Assembly (NCBI RefSeq): GCF_028769735.1
Contig: NC_088172.1
Location: 58,683,075-58,747,074 of the forward strand
From: Zonotrichia leucophrys gambelii
Taxonomy: Eukaryota > Chordata > Aves > Passeriformes > Passerellidae
Length of the DNA stretch: 64,000 bases
Direction of reading: 5' to 3'
Numbering within the stretch: position 1 is the stretch's first letter; each line of letters starts with the position of its first letter. A program made the position numbers and the translations under genes. This document shows positions 1 through 13,200 of the stretch, piece after piece. The notes beneath the pieces are model-generated. The model was not told the DNA's origin. It saw only the letters and a list, made by a program, of their open reading frames with translations, and did no database searches.

Positions 1-1130
1 AAGGTCCCTGCAGAGCAGGAGTGAATGTAAGCCCTTCTTACAGACAGAATCACTACTGAAGGTACCCACTGAGGGTAAAGTCCATCAGTTTTCACTTATT
101 CAGCACCTGCTTTTCTAGCTTAGTAATGTCTTCATTATAAAATCTAGCTTTTCAGTAATACCAAAGTTCTGTACTTCTTGCAGTGAACAGTTCCTTTTGC
201 ACCTTCTGGATAGTAGAGAAATACTTTAAGGTTTCATTACTTACTGATACTTTCATGTTATAACTAAAACTACTTTGGATATCACTTAATGGTTCCATCA
301 TGTTTCCATTTACTAACAGAGGTGCTGGAAGCAGAAATGGCACCAATCCTTTCTTGCTAGTCAATATTTTTGCCTTATTTGTATTCTTTGCATCATTGTT
401 TACTTTCCTCTTGCCTGAAGGCAGCAGCTAGATTTCATTTATTTAGCTGTTTTCTGTAGCTTTTATGTGGCATGGTGTAATCATTCCATTCCTAATTTTA
501 GGAATCTAGAGATGATTTTGTATTTATGGAAAGATTTACTAGTAGATTCTTGTGTTTTCCTGCACCTCAATGCTGCCATTGCAATATTAGAGCGTCCAGA
601 GTAATACTTTGCATTCATCATCATAATTTCAAAAAAATCTTATTACTTCAATTTGTGTTTTATGGAAGTTTTGACCTAATGCTTGCCTCTTGTGCACATT
701 CACATAAACATCTCAAAACAATATGTAATACTTGAACTTAATAATCTCATCCCATATTTTTTGTCTGGACAATATGTTTTTCCCAATAGTGAAAAATTTT
801 GGTTAGCAAAGCTTAAATAAGTGCTTGCAGTTATTGTCTTCATGCTACCCTTCATGGAGGAATACTTCAGTACTCTGCTGAGGAGGATGGGCTCCCCCTA
901 AACAGAGAAGACAGTATTTTTGATGGGTAAAGTGTGTCTGAAAGTGCTTCTTATGTAAAAAAAAAAACTTGGAAAACTTGATGTGCTTAAATTAAGACAT
1001 AATAGGATAGGTATTATTTAATTAGTAATTTTTCTAATTGGCATTTTCTGTTTAATGTCATTGAGGAAGGTATAAGAATAAAATGATAATAAGATACACA
1101 ACTAATGTTGTTCTGCTTTCTCTTGCATAG
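1..1130 (+). other. STXBP5: Intron of STXBP5 (3' portion)
   Basis: This is AT-rich intron sequence ending in a pyrimidine-rich acceptor (tctcttgcatag) at 1130. I see no exon in it. The short open frames are not supported by any recognisable protein. Confidence 0.85.
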
Positions 1131-1254
1131 GCTATCCACTCTGTGGCTTGGCATCATGAAGGCAAACAATTCATTTGTAGTCACTCAGATGGTACCTTGA
1201 CCATATGGAATGTAAAATCTCCTACCAAGCCATTCCAGACAATCACTCCACATG
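1131..1254 (+). CDS. STXBP5: STXBP5 exon 1 of window: WD40 repeat of first propeller
   Basis: Residues 1-42, starting AIHSVAWHHEGKQFICSHSD and ending in QTITPH. The pattern SHSDGTLTIWNV is a WD40 blade with the usual D-G-x-[IL]-x-x-W signature. The exon starts after the cag/tag acceptor at 1129-1130 and ends at donor gtaagg (1255) in phase 1. The split codon becomes Gly when joined to the next exon. The exons encoding the upstream blades are outside the window. Confidence 0.95.
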
Positions 1255-4200
1255 GTAAGGTGAAAATGGATACCCAATGCACTTGACAGCTCTTAAAACA
1301 CAGACAACTTGTTTTTAATAGAAGCGTGTTTTGCAAAAAACAAGTATTAAAAGTGTACTTGCAATGCAGTAAAAATCTTTCTCAGTCATGCCAGTTTCTC
1401 ATAGATTTCACTTGAAAAGAAAAATCATTATGGAATAAGAATCCAAATCAGTACAGCTTTCTCTAATTCTCTAAACTTAAAGCTTGTCTTTCACAATTAC
1501 ACTGATCTCAGAGTTAACTAATGCATATTTTGCAGGACTTGCTTTTTGCTCATATCAGAATCCCATAGATTGTTTAAAATACATATAAGCAAGTACATGT
1601 TTTATGTATAAATGTGTGGATTACCACATAAATTTTTGGGAGGGTTTGTAACAGAACAAGAATAGCCTCTGGTAAGATGTTCCCACTTCTGAGTGCTCTT
1701 GTATTAATGTTAATCTAGGAAATTATCATTACATGTTGTTCTTCTGTGAAATATACTGCTGCTCTTCCAGTAAGTTGTACACAAATGCCAGGCTTACATG
1801 ATGTGCACGTCTCTATTTCATGTCTTTGCAACTTATTTACTTATTTACTTACTGATACATCCACACACATCCTTCCATCTTAAGTAAATGGATGGATGTG
1901 TGTGGATGTATCAGTAAGGATAATTGCACAGTTATGAGAGAGTGGGCTTTTCATGCTCAATTGAAGTCTTAGCCCTTAAGGACAATGCTTAGGATAAACC
2001 TCACTTTATTTGTAAGCTGACCAATTTTAATTGCAAAAGGGTAGGCACAACATAAATTTTAAATCTCCTAGTGCTACTTAAAACAGCACTTTAGGGGAGG
2101 ATTATATGTTTGAAAACAAATTTTCTACAGCAGTCAGGTTTGGAGTTGCTGTTTTTCCTAAACCTTCAAAGTTGGTGTGTTGAGAGCTTTAAGAAATGTT
2201 TAATTATATTATTCCAAGGCATACTCTATTACTGTCAAAGTTGTTGAATGTATGTTGTGTGAATTTTATACTTCTCAAGCTGCACAGTGAATTTCATTAC
2301 TTGCCATAATGTTATGGAACTGCAAGATTAACGCAGGAAAATAATTTACTTTAGGAAAGCAGCTGAAGGATGGAAAGAAGCCAGAACCCTGCAAACCTAT
2401 CCTTAAGGTGGAATATAAAACAACTAGAGCTGGGTAAGAATTGTTTTGTATGCAAAATGAGCATATGTAACAGTGCAACACTCTGGGAATGGACTTTGTT
2501 TCCCTGTTGTTGGGGTGCATATTCTGATGGTACAGCTTTGTTTTAGTTTTAGTAAATCAGATATTGATGAATAAAATACAGGAATTTGTGTGAATGAATT
2601 ACTGTATACAAACTAACAATGCTGCTAATTCATTATCTACACTCTTCTTTCATGCTACTAAAACTTGTATGCATTTTTGCTTCATTTTTTGAGAGTTCTG
2701 GAGAAAAAAAGGCTGATGAAGCAAAGAAGACACCAAAACACTGACATGATAAATTGAACTTTGACAAATAGTATCCCAAATTGAATATTCTTAATTTTGA
2801 ATGCATGTTCCTCCACCTAAAATGTTATTAACAGAAGTTTTTCTAGTACATGACGTTTTTCTATGCCGTGAAATATGCCCAATTATGCATATTGAGAATG
2901 TAACAAAGCAGTAATTGCAACAAGAGGCTCAGATGCAATTATAGGATCTATAAAGTAGCGTGTTTTGTTACCCAGACTGCAGCTAGGATTTCCTGAACTG
3001 TGTGGAATTTCTTTTATTGGTGGTTCCAAAGTGTTTGAGTAAAAAGTGCAATATTAAGATAAAATATTCATGGAAATCTGTTCAGCTATTTGCAAAAGTG
3101 GATTTTTTTTTTCTTTCTTTGTTTTCTTTTATATTTGGGGGGTTTGTGTACCATTTATATTTGCTTTTCAGGCATTCAAATCTGTAGAAGATGGTTTATT
3201 AAATGATACAATGCAGTATTGTATTTCTATACTCATAATATCACTGGCTTTAGGTATTATTATTTTCTGCTAAAAATGAGGTAAATAGAAACTTAAAACT
3301 GTGGCCGGCTCCCAGTTTTATAAAAATCTATCATCATCTGGAAAGTGTATTTTACTTGCAAAAGTCTACATCTGTCTGCGTACTCCTTTCTCAGCTGAAA
3401 TATCAAAATCTGATTTAAAGAGAGATAATAAAAAATCTCAGCTTCGGCAAGTTACAATTTCTGCAATCAAAAGCCTTCTTTTATTCTGAATAGTCATTCT
3501 GAAAGAGACAATTACTTTGGAGCTTGTTCTGTGACATAGTATTACAATGTGAAAACTACTTGACTTTTCACATGGTATAAGGAGGAGTTTATTCTAGTAT
3601 AATTTGTAATAACTCTACAAAAAACTACTTTTTCCTGGTTTGGCTTTTTTTTTTTTTTTTTTTTCTGTTGTGCCTCTCAGTTTCTGGTGTTTATCCAAAC
3701 GGAATGTTTTGATACATTTCAATTTATTCTTCTCTCTATCTTCTTTTTTTATTTTCAGTGTACTATTAAATCTACAATTTTGTAGAATTGTTTTCTCTCT
3801 TCAATGTACTATTAAATCTAGAATTATTGATAACCCTTCCTGAACTTTAAGTAAGAGAGGGGGAAAAAAAAACCTGCAACAAGGAAAATTGCACTAATCT
3901 GCACTGTGGTAGAGGAGCAGTGCACTGGAAATCTGCTTTCATTTACTGCTATGTGTACTTCCGTTTGTACTCAATTTTCAGTTTCTCTTGTAATCTTACA
4001 AGAATTTTAAGGCAAGACAGAACTACCTTTCAATACCTAAATTTTTGATGGATTTTCTATTTATCATTTGGAGTTGTTTAATATGAGCAAAATTTTAACT
4101 TTTATCTGAAGTGCTGTCATTTCTTATTAATGGTTTAATTTCTGTAGCACAGAGGAGAATCGTTTCTGGACAGGACAAAATTTTTCAGGCTACTGAAACA

Positions 4201-7200
4201 ATGTAAGAAACATGTCAAATAAACTTTTTTCTATGGCAGTTCATGATAGCTGTTCTTAAAAAACAAATTATAAAAAACCCAGAAGGAATCAGAACAAAGC
4301 AAAAAAGCTTACATTTAAGAGATGCTATTTATTACTTATTTAAGTTATATTTCAAATCTTTATTAGGAAAAAATGTTCACTATTTCCATGCTCTATTTTG
4401 AACATCTTTCTATCAACCCTTTTTTGTTTTTCCCTTACCTATCCAGAGTGCTCAAAGATCTATGTCTGTTTCAGTATTTCCTCCAGTGGAAAACATTTCA
4501 TTGATATGATCTGAAGTAGGTTTTTTACTCCTTCTAATTCTAGTAAGCTGGTTTTGGGAAAAGAGGTTCAGAACCACACAAAAGGAAGGACAATAATCTA
4601 TGGTACCCTATATTAAGGGCCACAGGCACTATTCTTTTTACTGTTGCAGCTCTTTTTAATTCATTCTCACTTTTTTTTTCCTGCATTTCGTTTTTCATAT
4701 TGTAAAACTGGGATCAGGACAAAAGAAGGACATGAGGCTTTTCCTGGGCTTTATTGGCTACTTATTTACTTGCTAACTTTGTGGGGTTTTCTGTTGCTTT
4801 TTGTTTGGTCAGTTTGGTTTTTAAGTTTTTGCATAGTGCAAAAAGTGAAGTGTCCAGAGCCAAAGTAACTTACTCTACAACAAGAGCATGCCTGTAGCTT
4901 TATTTCTGGGAGAAAGGTTGCTATTGATGAATAAGGGGTGATAAAAGGTACATTCTTTGTATATTCCTTGTGCAAAGTGACATCATTTTGCAATCTCAGA
5001 GCATAATGTCACTGTACTGCAGCCACTCTTCATCTAAAATACTTTATCCTTTTCAGAAGCACTGAATTTCAATGGTAGCTTACCTTTGGAGCTTTCTGCT
5101 TCCCATATTGCTATTATATGTACTTTTTCTTCTAGAGGCACTCTCAAGCTTCCTTGTGCAATTCCCTTCCCCTCCAGATTCAGTCCTTCCTGACACCACT
5201 TTCCACGTGTGCAGGCTCAGAGCCCTGTATTTACTCTGGTTGATATTAGCATTATGGTAAAATTGCCGGTGTCTAATAGAAATTAGAGCTCCAAAGTCTC
5301 CATGTAAAACGTAATTCAGAAGTATTTTGTCTTGGTAGCTGATGCAGCTCTCATTGACTGGCTGAGTCATCTCTAGTGAGATGATTGTGTGTAATGGGGA
5401 TCCTGAAGTTACATTAGTGATGGGGCCTCCCACCAAGTAAAAACTGATAATCTGTTCATTTAGTTTGAATACTGCTATTTTTTTGTGTCAGCTTATTAGT
5501 TGAAAACCACACTGCCCAAAATAAATTCATAGTTTTATCTTCACTACTACTTCAGGGCTTCAAGTATTAAGGTAAACTAACTCTTGAAGTCTCTTCCATC
5601 TTCATACTAGGATTAACTTCTCTATAGGTTTATTCAGGGTTGGAAAAGTAAGCCAGATGGTACCAATGGCCTGATTTCTCTGTGTACCGTTCTCTCTCAC
5701 ATCTGGATTGTCAGAAGCTGGCTCACATTTTATAGTTTACTTCTAAAATTGAACAGAGACACCCTCCTGGGTTGTGAGCCACTCAGCTCTCAATTGTACT
5801 ATGTATTCATACATTGCAAGACCTAATCCTGTGTTTTCTGAAATTTTTTGTCAATGACCTGTTGCCCCCTTTTACAGTCAATTTCTTATAGTATTCTCCA
5901 AGTGATTTTACATATTTCACTGATGAGAAAATTCATGTAAGGGGGTTACTTGCAAACCTGTTGAAGCTGAACTGTTTCAAAGAATCTCTGCCTGAGCAGC
6001 TGCTATAAATTGCTATTAAAAAGTGCTATAAAGCAATTCTAAAAGATCTGAATCCTGAGTTTTTAAAAATGTCTTCCATTGTTTCTGGTAGGTAAAATGT
6101 AATTCCCTAAGCTGAATATGTCTCATCTATTATACAAAGTACAAATCTTCTACATTTTTATTTTAAACTATGTATTACTAATTGACGTGCACTAACCTTT
6201 TAATATGTATCACAGCTGAAGGGCAACACTTTAATTAGAAAATGCACAGTTTGTGGTAAATCCATGGTTTCATGAAAATACGAAGAATTCATACACAAAC
6301 TTTTAGTGGTCTTTCTGGCAGACTCAAGTCAGGTTTAATCTTTGAGTCATTTGTGAAAAATCTGTGTGACAGATCAGTGTGCTCTATTCTTAGCTCTTCC
6401 ATTCCTTGCATCTAAAGGATACTGTCTCTGGCAAGCCTGCCCAAAGCAGTTTGATTACCTTGAGAAATAAAACCTGGAGAAGCTGTCACTGTGATGTATG
6501 AAAATTAAAAATTGAAATTTGTTACTTTGTTAATGTCAGTTGATCCCAGTGAGTCTGCAAATATGATAATTGCTACAAATTGTGCTGGCAGCATTATTGT
6601 TTCAAAAACCTAATGATTTCTATGGACAAAAAAAATACTGCAGTAAATCATTCCAACACAATGAGACCTCACCAGTATTTTTCTATTCACTGACATCCTG
6701 AAAAATACCAGACTAAGTTCAAGTGTATAATTTTCTTGAAATTTCTTCAAGGACCTGACCATAAAAAATTGTGTGAAGTTTCAATATGAAAAACTGAGAT
6801 TAAATGAATACTCAGAGAAAACTTAATCCTCTTTTAGAGATACACTCTGGGCTGCTGTTGGAGGCAGGATATTGAACTTGATGGACCCATGGTCTGATTT
6901 ATGGCCGTTCCTTAGAGGTCTCTTCCTCAGCCAGCAGTGCTCCTTGATCCTATCAAATCTTGGGTCATAGGTCTTCTGGAAGATCAAGCAGATTGTGAAA
7001 TACTTGTAGAAGCTGAAGGCTTATCTCATCTGCTTTGCCTTCAGTGCTACAAACACAAAGTAGATCTCAGCCAAGTCTTAAACTCATAAACTGCAGCATA
7101 AACCAAACCTTAATATACAGTTTTCAAGAATTCTGACATATCTAGTCTCACTTTGTGTTTCAAATGCCAACTATGGAAAGCCATTTAGACAGTATGAAAA

Positions 7201-10200
7201 AGATAGTATTATAGGAAAGGATTTAAAAAAAAAAAAAAAAAAAGAAAGGTTTTCTCTCTTTTTACAATGTATCAGGGTGGGGGTTTTTTTCTGTATCAAT
7301 TTTCTCCAGATACTTATATACTAGCTATTTCCAAGGAAGATGCAAATGAAGGGTAGAACTTCTACTGAAAGTGAGCATAAAAGTAGATCAGAGGCAACTG
7401 ATAGATATGCAAAGTGCCTATTTTTCCTTCAGAAATATAATGTGAAATTTCAGGCAATAGTCAGTAATGAGTAACATTTATGTAAGCTGCATACTTACAG
7501 TCACTCTACTCTCTCAAAAGGATTATGTCCTATTTCAAACATAAGCAGTATTAAAATGAGGGATTCTTGACAATCAGGAAATAAGAAAATACCTGGTAAA
7601 ATAAACATATTTACTTCATCTTGTTTTTCAATAAATGAAATAGTAAACCCTAAATTATGTGCATATTGGAAATATTTGGATGTATTTAAATATATGTTTC
7701 AGCAAAGGATTTTCAAAAAAGTTTCAAGGGAAGCTTCTAAACTCTTTTCAAGACTAGAAGAAATATCTCTGCTTTGCTCTACTTGGCTATTTGATTTTGC
7801 AGTGAGAATAAAGAATGACAAGTAGTTTCTTGAATTTTGTGCATGGTGGTGGCGAAAAACAGATAAAACATCTAGAGTAAATGTGTGAAGTGACTTAACA
7901 GATGTTATGTCTTTAAAGCTTACCCAGCCGTTGGTTGCATCTCCAAGACAGTCATATTACTGTACAGCAAGTAAATGGGACTGTTTCTTCCTGATTTTGC
8001 TGGGGTGTTTTATGTTATGGAAAAATGGGACTGTTGGCAAATCTGAATCTGCAGCTCAGTAGAAAGGAAGCAACTTTAAATTAGTACAATTTTAAAAAAA
8101 AAATCTCATCTTGCCAAGAAGTTATAAAGATTGGTTAAGTCAACAAACTGTTTGGAGGAGATGTCTGACTTAAACAAGAGTTAGAGTAAGATTTGAAATA
8201 CATACCCAAGCTGTATATTTCATGAGAGCTGGTTTGCATTATTTTTACTCCATCTCTGCTTAATGATATTTCATTGAATTTTATCATAAGGTTGCAAAAC
8301 CTGCCCAGTCTCTTTTATTGTGTTATCCTGACTTGGTCCTCAATGCTTCTGCTTTATTCCAGGGAGCCTTTCATCATTCTCTCAGGAGGCTTGTCATATG
8401 ACACTGTAGGAAGAAGACCCTGTTTAACAGTCATGCATGGGAAAAGTACTGCTGTGCTAGAAATGGATTATTCTATTGTTGATTTTCTAACCCTGTGTGA
8501 AACTCCATATCCTAATGGTAGGTTCTGTAAAGATTTTTCTCTGTACCTTGACTTCTTATCGTTGGAGTTTTATCCCATCAGAATATTCTTTACTATTGTC
8601 TTTCTGTTTTATCTCTGGGGATCAGACTGCAGCAGAAACATCTGTTATTCCTATTGTCTGAAATGTGTTTTACTTGCCAAAACATGAATAGAATAGTTCA
8701 TTATAAAGCCAATTTTGTGTCTAGAAAAAAGCCAGTTACTCATAGCATGTTTTTTTCTTTTTAATCCCAAAAGCATGTGCAGACCAAAAGCATTACAACC
8801 TTAAGCTGTAGTTACTGGAGCAGATGTGTGCATCTCTGCATATTTGGGCACATAAGGCCTCTGCAGTCAGTGCTAAACAATGAGGAGCATTTTTGTATTA
8901 TTTTAAACTTTTAGTGGCTTTATTATTCCCATATTTAGATGGATTTCAAACTAACCTATAATCTCTCTTTTACAGCAGAGGATTTCTTACCATAGTTTAG
9001 GTAGTTATTTCAGATGAATAGTATTATATTGCTGGTGATTCCAATGGTTTTAGCTGTCAGCTACCATCAGAGTATATTAAACTACTTAGCTTGAAATTTG
9101 AGATCTGGCTGAAAGAGGGCAATTTAAACTTTGAAAACTTTTTCAAGTTTCTTATTTTACTATCAAGTCAGCTGTCTTTTGTGAGCAAGTAAAACTTAAA
9201 CTCCACTGAATATAAGCAAAAGTAGTTCAGGGGTGGGAGGATGTTACTCAGAAGTTGGCTCTTTCACTCATATAAACTGCTTATAGAATTTACTCTGCAT
9301 GCTCCTTTTTCTGTTATTTGAGCTGTTGAGAATATTGAATAAAAGAACATGAGTTTTCCAAATTTAACTTGATGATTGAGAAGTCTGCGTGTATAAAATA
9401 TCTTCAAAAACTATAGTAATCTAAGTGACTTTGTAATCTCAGCTGCCAGAGTGCAAGCACTGATTCCTTTCTTGAGGCTGTGCTTGCATGGGCTCCATTT
9501 ACCAATAGGTAACCTTTTGTTGTTGTTTTCAGACTTTCAGGAACCATATGCTGTAGTTGTTCTCCTAGAAAAAGACTTAGTACTGATTGACCTTGCACAA
9601 AATGGGTAAGAATCTTCTTAATCTTTTAATTTTAATATTTTATTTTTAATCATTGGCTCCAGTGATCAGCCTACTGTTCTGCTTTATAGCTTTTTAGTCT
9701 AACCTAATACATCAGGAGTTTGAAGAAATTTGAAGTTTTGGGGATCTTGCAGTTTTGAGGAAGGCAGCAGGGAGAACTGATCAGATAACCCAAGTAATTT
9801 TGGCTGTTGTCGTCACTTAAACATTTGCTGATCTTATTGCCAAATAAATTGCTACCTGTATTGCTTAAAATAACTCCATACTGATGCAATAATATCATAT
9901 ATATAAAATTTGCATGATAACATCTACTCTCTGGTTTACATCTGGGGTAAGAAATTGCTTAAAAGGAGTATGCTACTGCAGTATTCACAAATAATACCTG
10001 CCTAAAACATCATGAGTCTCTTATTGCTTTGTCCATGGAGTAGTCCATACACTATTATTAGCGGTGATTAAAAATTCTAAACACTACAAAATATTTTTAT
10101 GAAGGGTATTGAAATTTGTGTGGACAATAACTACTAACTGTTAAGGGATCAGGAGCAGAGGAGCTAGGTAAGACCTTGGTACTGTTCCTGATTAAAAATC

Positions 10201-13200
10201 TCCAATGATCAATGGAGAAAAATTCTTGTGAAGAACATCCTTCTAAGGCAAAACAAAATCCTGTGAATATTTGTCCTCAAAGTCAATGGTGACACCTTAG
10301 ATAATGAAAACTCTATGGAATTTGTAAGATCAAGTTTTGTCCTGATATCTCTGCAGCTATTTAGCGATTTCATTTAGGTTTTCCAAATGTTACATGGCCA
10401 TATGCTGTATCCAAAACTTGATTCTGATATACCAATAGCGTGAAGTGTCAACATTCATATTTAGTTTGAAGTGCCTGAAATTTGAAGTAATGTTAAAGCT
10501 TATTCTATTTCATGCTAAGAGATCTTCAGCAGTTTATGTTTTTACAATGGTCTTTGTTATGATTTACTTGAAAACTATTAGGTTTTTGACACCTGAAAAA
10601 GAAATAAAATTAATACCAAAAGAATCTACAGGCTTCCTTTTACCTAGTGTTCTCTCAGTTAAAGTTAAGCCTCTTCTGAGTGTAATTTTTAAAATATATT
10701 TGTAGCTTTCCATATAGCCCTGTATAAAGTTCCTGATGCACAGGATGTTTTCATCTGTTGTTGTTAATTTTTCCTTGAGATGGGTTGAGAAGCTGTGTCT
10801 TTTCACCTCCACCAGAAAAGGGGAGATAAAAAAGGGAAAACAATGTATAGCATGCTTTTCTCTGGAGATAAATGTTCTTTGAACACAGATACATTTACCT
10901 CTGTTAGTATGATTGGCCTTTTTCCTCATTAAGCCTCTGTCACTTTTCAGATGGAGGTAGTGGTGTGTATGTTCTTCTAATTGGTAATTGAGTGTTCCTA
11001 TTTGTAATTTTCAGAAAGTGATCTTGGAGTTGCAAGTGGATTAAACAAAATTTGTCCATGCAAAATGCTGGACAACTTTCTGTTTTAGTACAATGTGCTA
11101 ATACCAAGTGAGATGGGAGTCTTCCTTCTTCTATGCTAGAAGAATAGACTGAAGAGTTAGAAATAAATTTGTAGTTCCATGTTGCCACAACTGAGACTTG
11201 GCAGCTTAATTTTTTCCACAGGCCACTAAATTAGTAAACTTTTGAAAATATAAAATGACAGGGAATAGTAATGTTTTAGAAAAACTCTAAAAACTGTACA
11301 AACTTTAGATTCTACCTGGAGAACTACGCTATCTTTATAGTGTACTGGATGAGCAGTAAAGCTGTCTAGTGTATTTGTTCATGATCTAATTTGATATGCA
11401 TGTATTTTTCTCTGTACAAAAAGAATGCCAGCTTAGTCCTTAGCATTTTACTTGTGTTCTGCACTTTAAAAAAAGGTTTTCCCTAGATTAACAGTTAGCC
11501 TCTTTCTTCTTTTAAAGGTATCCTATCTTTGAGAATCCCTATCCTTTGACTATACATGAGTCTCCGGTTACCTGTTGCGAATATTTTGCTGATTGTCCTG
11601 TGGATCTCATACCTGCACTCTATTCAGTTGGTGCTCGACAGAAGCGTCAAGGTTACAGCAAGAAGGTACAACATCTACTACACGTTTTTATTTGAAAATA
11701 CTGACAACCAGAAGCTCTGAATAACAGGAGTGGCCATACTAAGACCAAAGCTACACCTGACTCAGCCTGCCTTTGACAGTGACTAATAGCAGGGGAGGAT
11801 ATGTGTGGCTAATGTCTGGGGAGGATCTGCAGTAATTTGCCTTAACTTTGCACTGTATGATATTTTCTTCCTCAGTGTATTTGTTAATCTTCTAGGAATG
11901 GCCTATCAGTGGAGGCAACTGGGGTGTGATCACTCAGAGCTATTCAGAGATCATTATTACAGGGTAAGTGACACCATAGTCTACTAATAACTTTCTTAGC
12001 TCATTAAGTAGAGGTGGGAATGTTTTGTTTCTCTTGTAAAATATTGTTTTGTATGCGTGGTTTGAGAGATTCATGAAACTATGATCACCAGACATTTCCT
12101 TGGCATAATCTCATTGACATGTTACTGAGAAAGTAAAGCAGAATGTGGAAGGGAAGGTAATAAGAGATTGATAGCAGGTGTTTCACAGGCAACACTATTA
12201 TTATTATTATTGTTGTTATTATTATTATTTTGTTTATTTATTGTGATTGCAGGGCATCTTGGATCAAAATTACCTTTTAGTATTTGATTTTTGGAAAATA
12301 GCTGAGTACTGTTTTAAAGCATGGTAGGTCCATTAAGTAGTTATTGAGCTCAGTTCTCAAAGAGAAGCCAATTTTTTATCTCCAAAAGGACAAGCAAATA
12401 CTTAAATCTGATCATTTTGAGACTGATCTTTCTGTAGTTCCTTACTACTGTAAGGACAGTTCCTTACTAGGACTAGACAGTTCCTTACTGTAAGGAACAT
12501 AAGTGAAATTCAATTTATAACTGTGCAGTGTGTCACTGAAAGTGAGAGGACTACTAAAGTGGTTTTAGAACAGCTCGTTAGCCCTAATCAGGATTACTGT
12601 CACCTTGTACTACACATTGCAAAGACTTTGAGACAGTCATGAAAAAATATAGTCATCTGATTCTCAAACTCAAGGCTAAATAAACAAGTTAGGTGACTCA
12701 TTAACAGTGGGATACTGTATATTTAGGCATCTTCTTTACAAGTGTTGCTCCTAATATAGGGCATCTTTCAAAAAGCAGTGCATGGTAAGGTATGCCTCAA
12801 TATTTAAAATGGTAAATGAATATGTTACAGTGGGATCATCAGGAAATTTCTTTTCAAATGTTTTTCTAGTCTCTTCTGTCCAAAGTAATTGGAGCACATG
12901 TTGGTAAAATATCAGCTTTTAACAGATTGTGAAAATAAAGTGTCACTAAACAGACTAATAACAATAGAATGTTAACAGTGTACTTTTCCATAGAGGTCAA
13001 ACACTCCAACTAATCTTTTCATTATCTCATTTTTTTTTATATTTCATAGGCATGCTGATGGATCAATTAAATTTTGGGATGCGTCAGCAAGTAAGTGTTT
13101 TCAGCAGAGATTTTTCCTGTGCAGTTTTAGATTTTTCCTCTTCAGTTAAATGGCCTTCTGATATTCTTTCTACACATCTCACAGTGAAAAATGCAGCAAG

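Larger units (their letters stand above)
2434..8362 (+). other. STXBP5: Intron, 5929 nt
   Basis: AT-rich intron. It holds a T20 run at 3645-3664, a diverged direct repeat of tgtactattaaatcta at 3759 and 3805, an old CR1-like fragment at 6848-6914, a doubtful one at 5650-5695, and an A19 run at 7225-7243. I see no exon-like stretch; several open frames of 60-118 codons show no recognisable protein. Confidence 0.8.
11964..13049 (+). other. STXBP5: Intron, 1086 nt
   Basis: It contains an imperfect ATT/GTT trinucleotide microsatellite at 12196-12233 and a cluster of three agttccttact repeats at 12436-12498. I see no exon. Confidence 0.85.

Noticed and set aside
5080..5436. 118-codon frame on the - strand in the second intron
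   Set aside because: No domain or family recognised, overlaps a frame on the other strand, and lies wholly in intron.
8274..8687. 137-codon open frame on the + strand as a single gene
   Set aside because: Only 8363-8517 matches tomosyn and it is bounded by clear splice sites; the ends are intron read-through.
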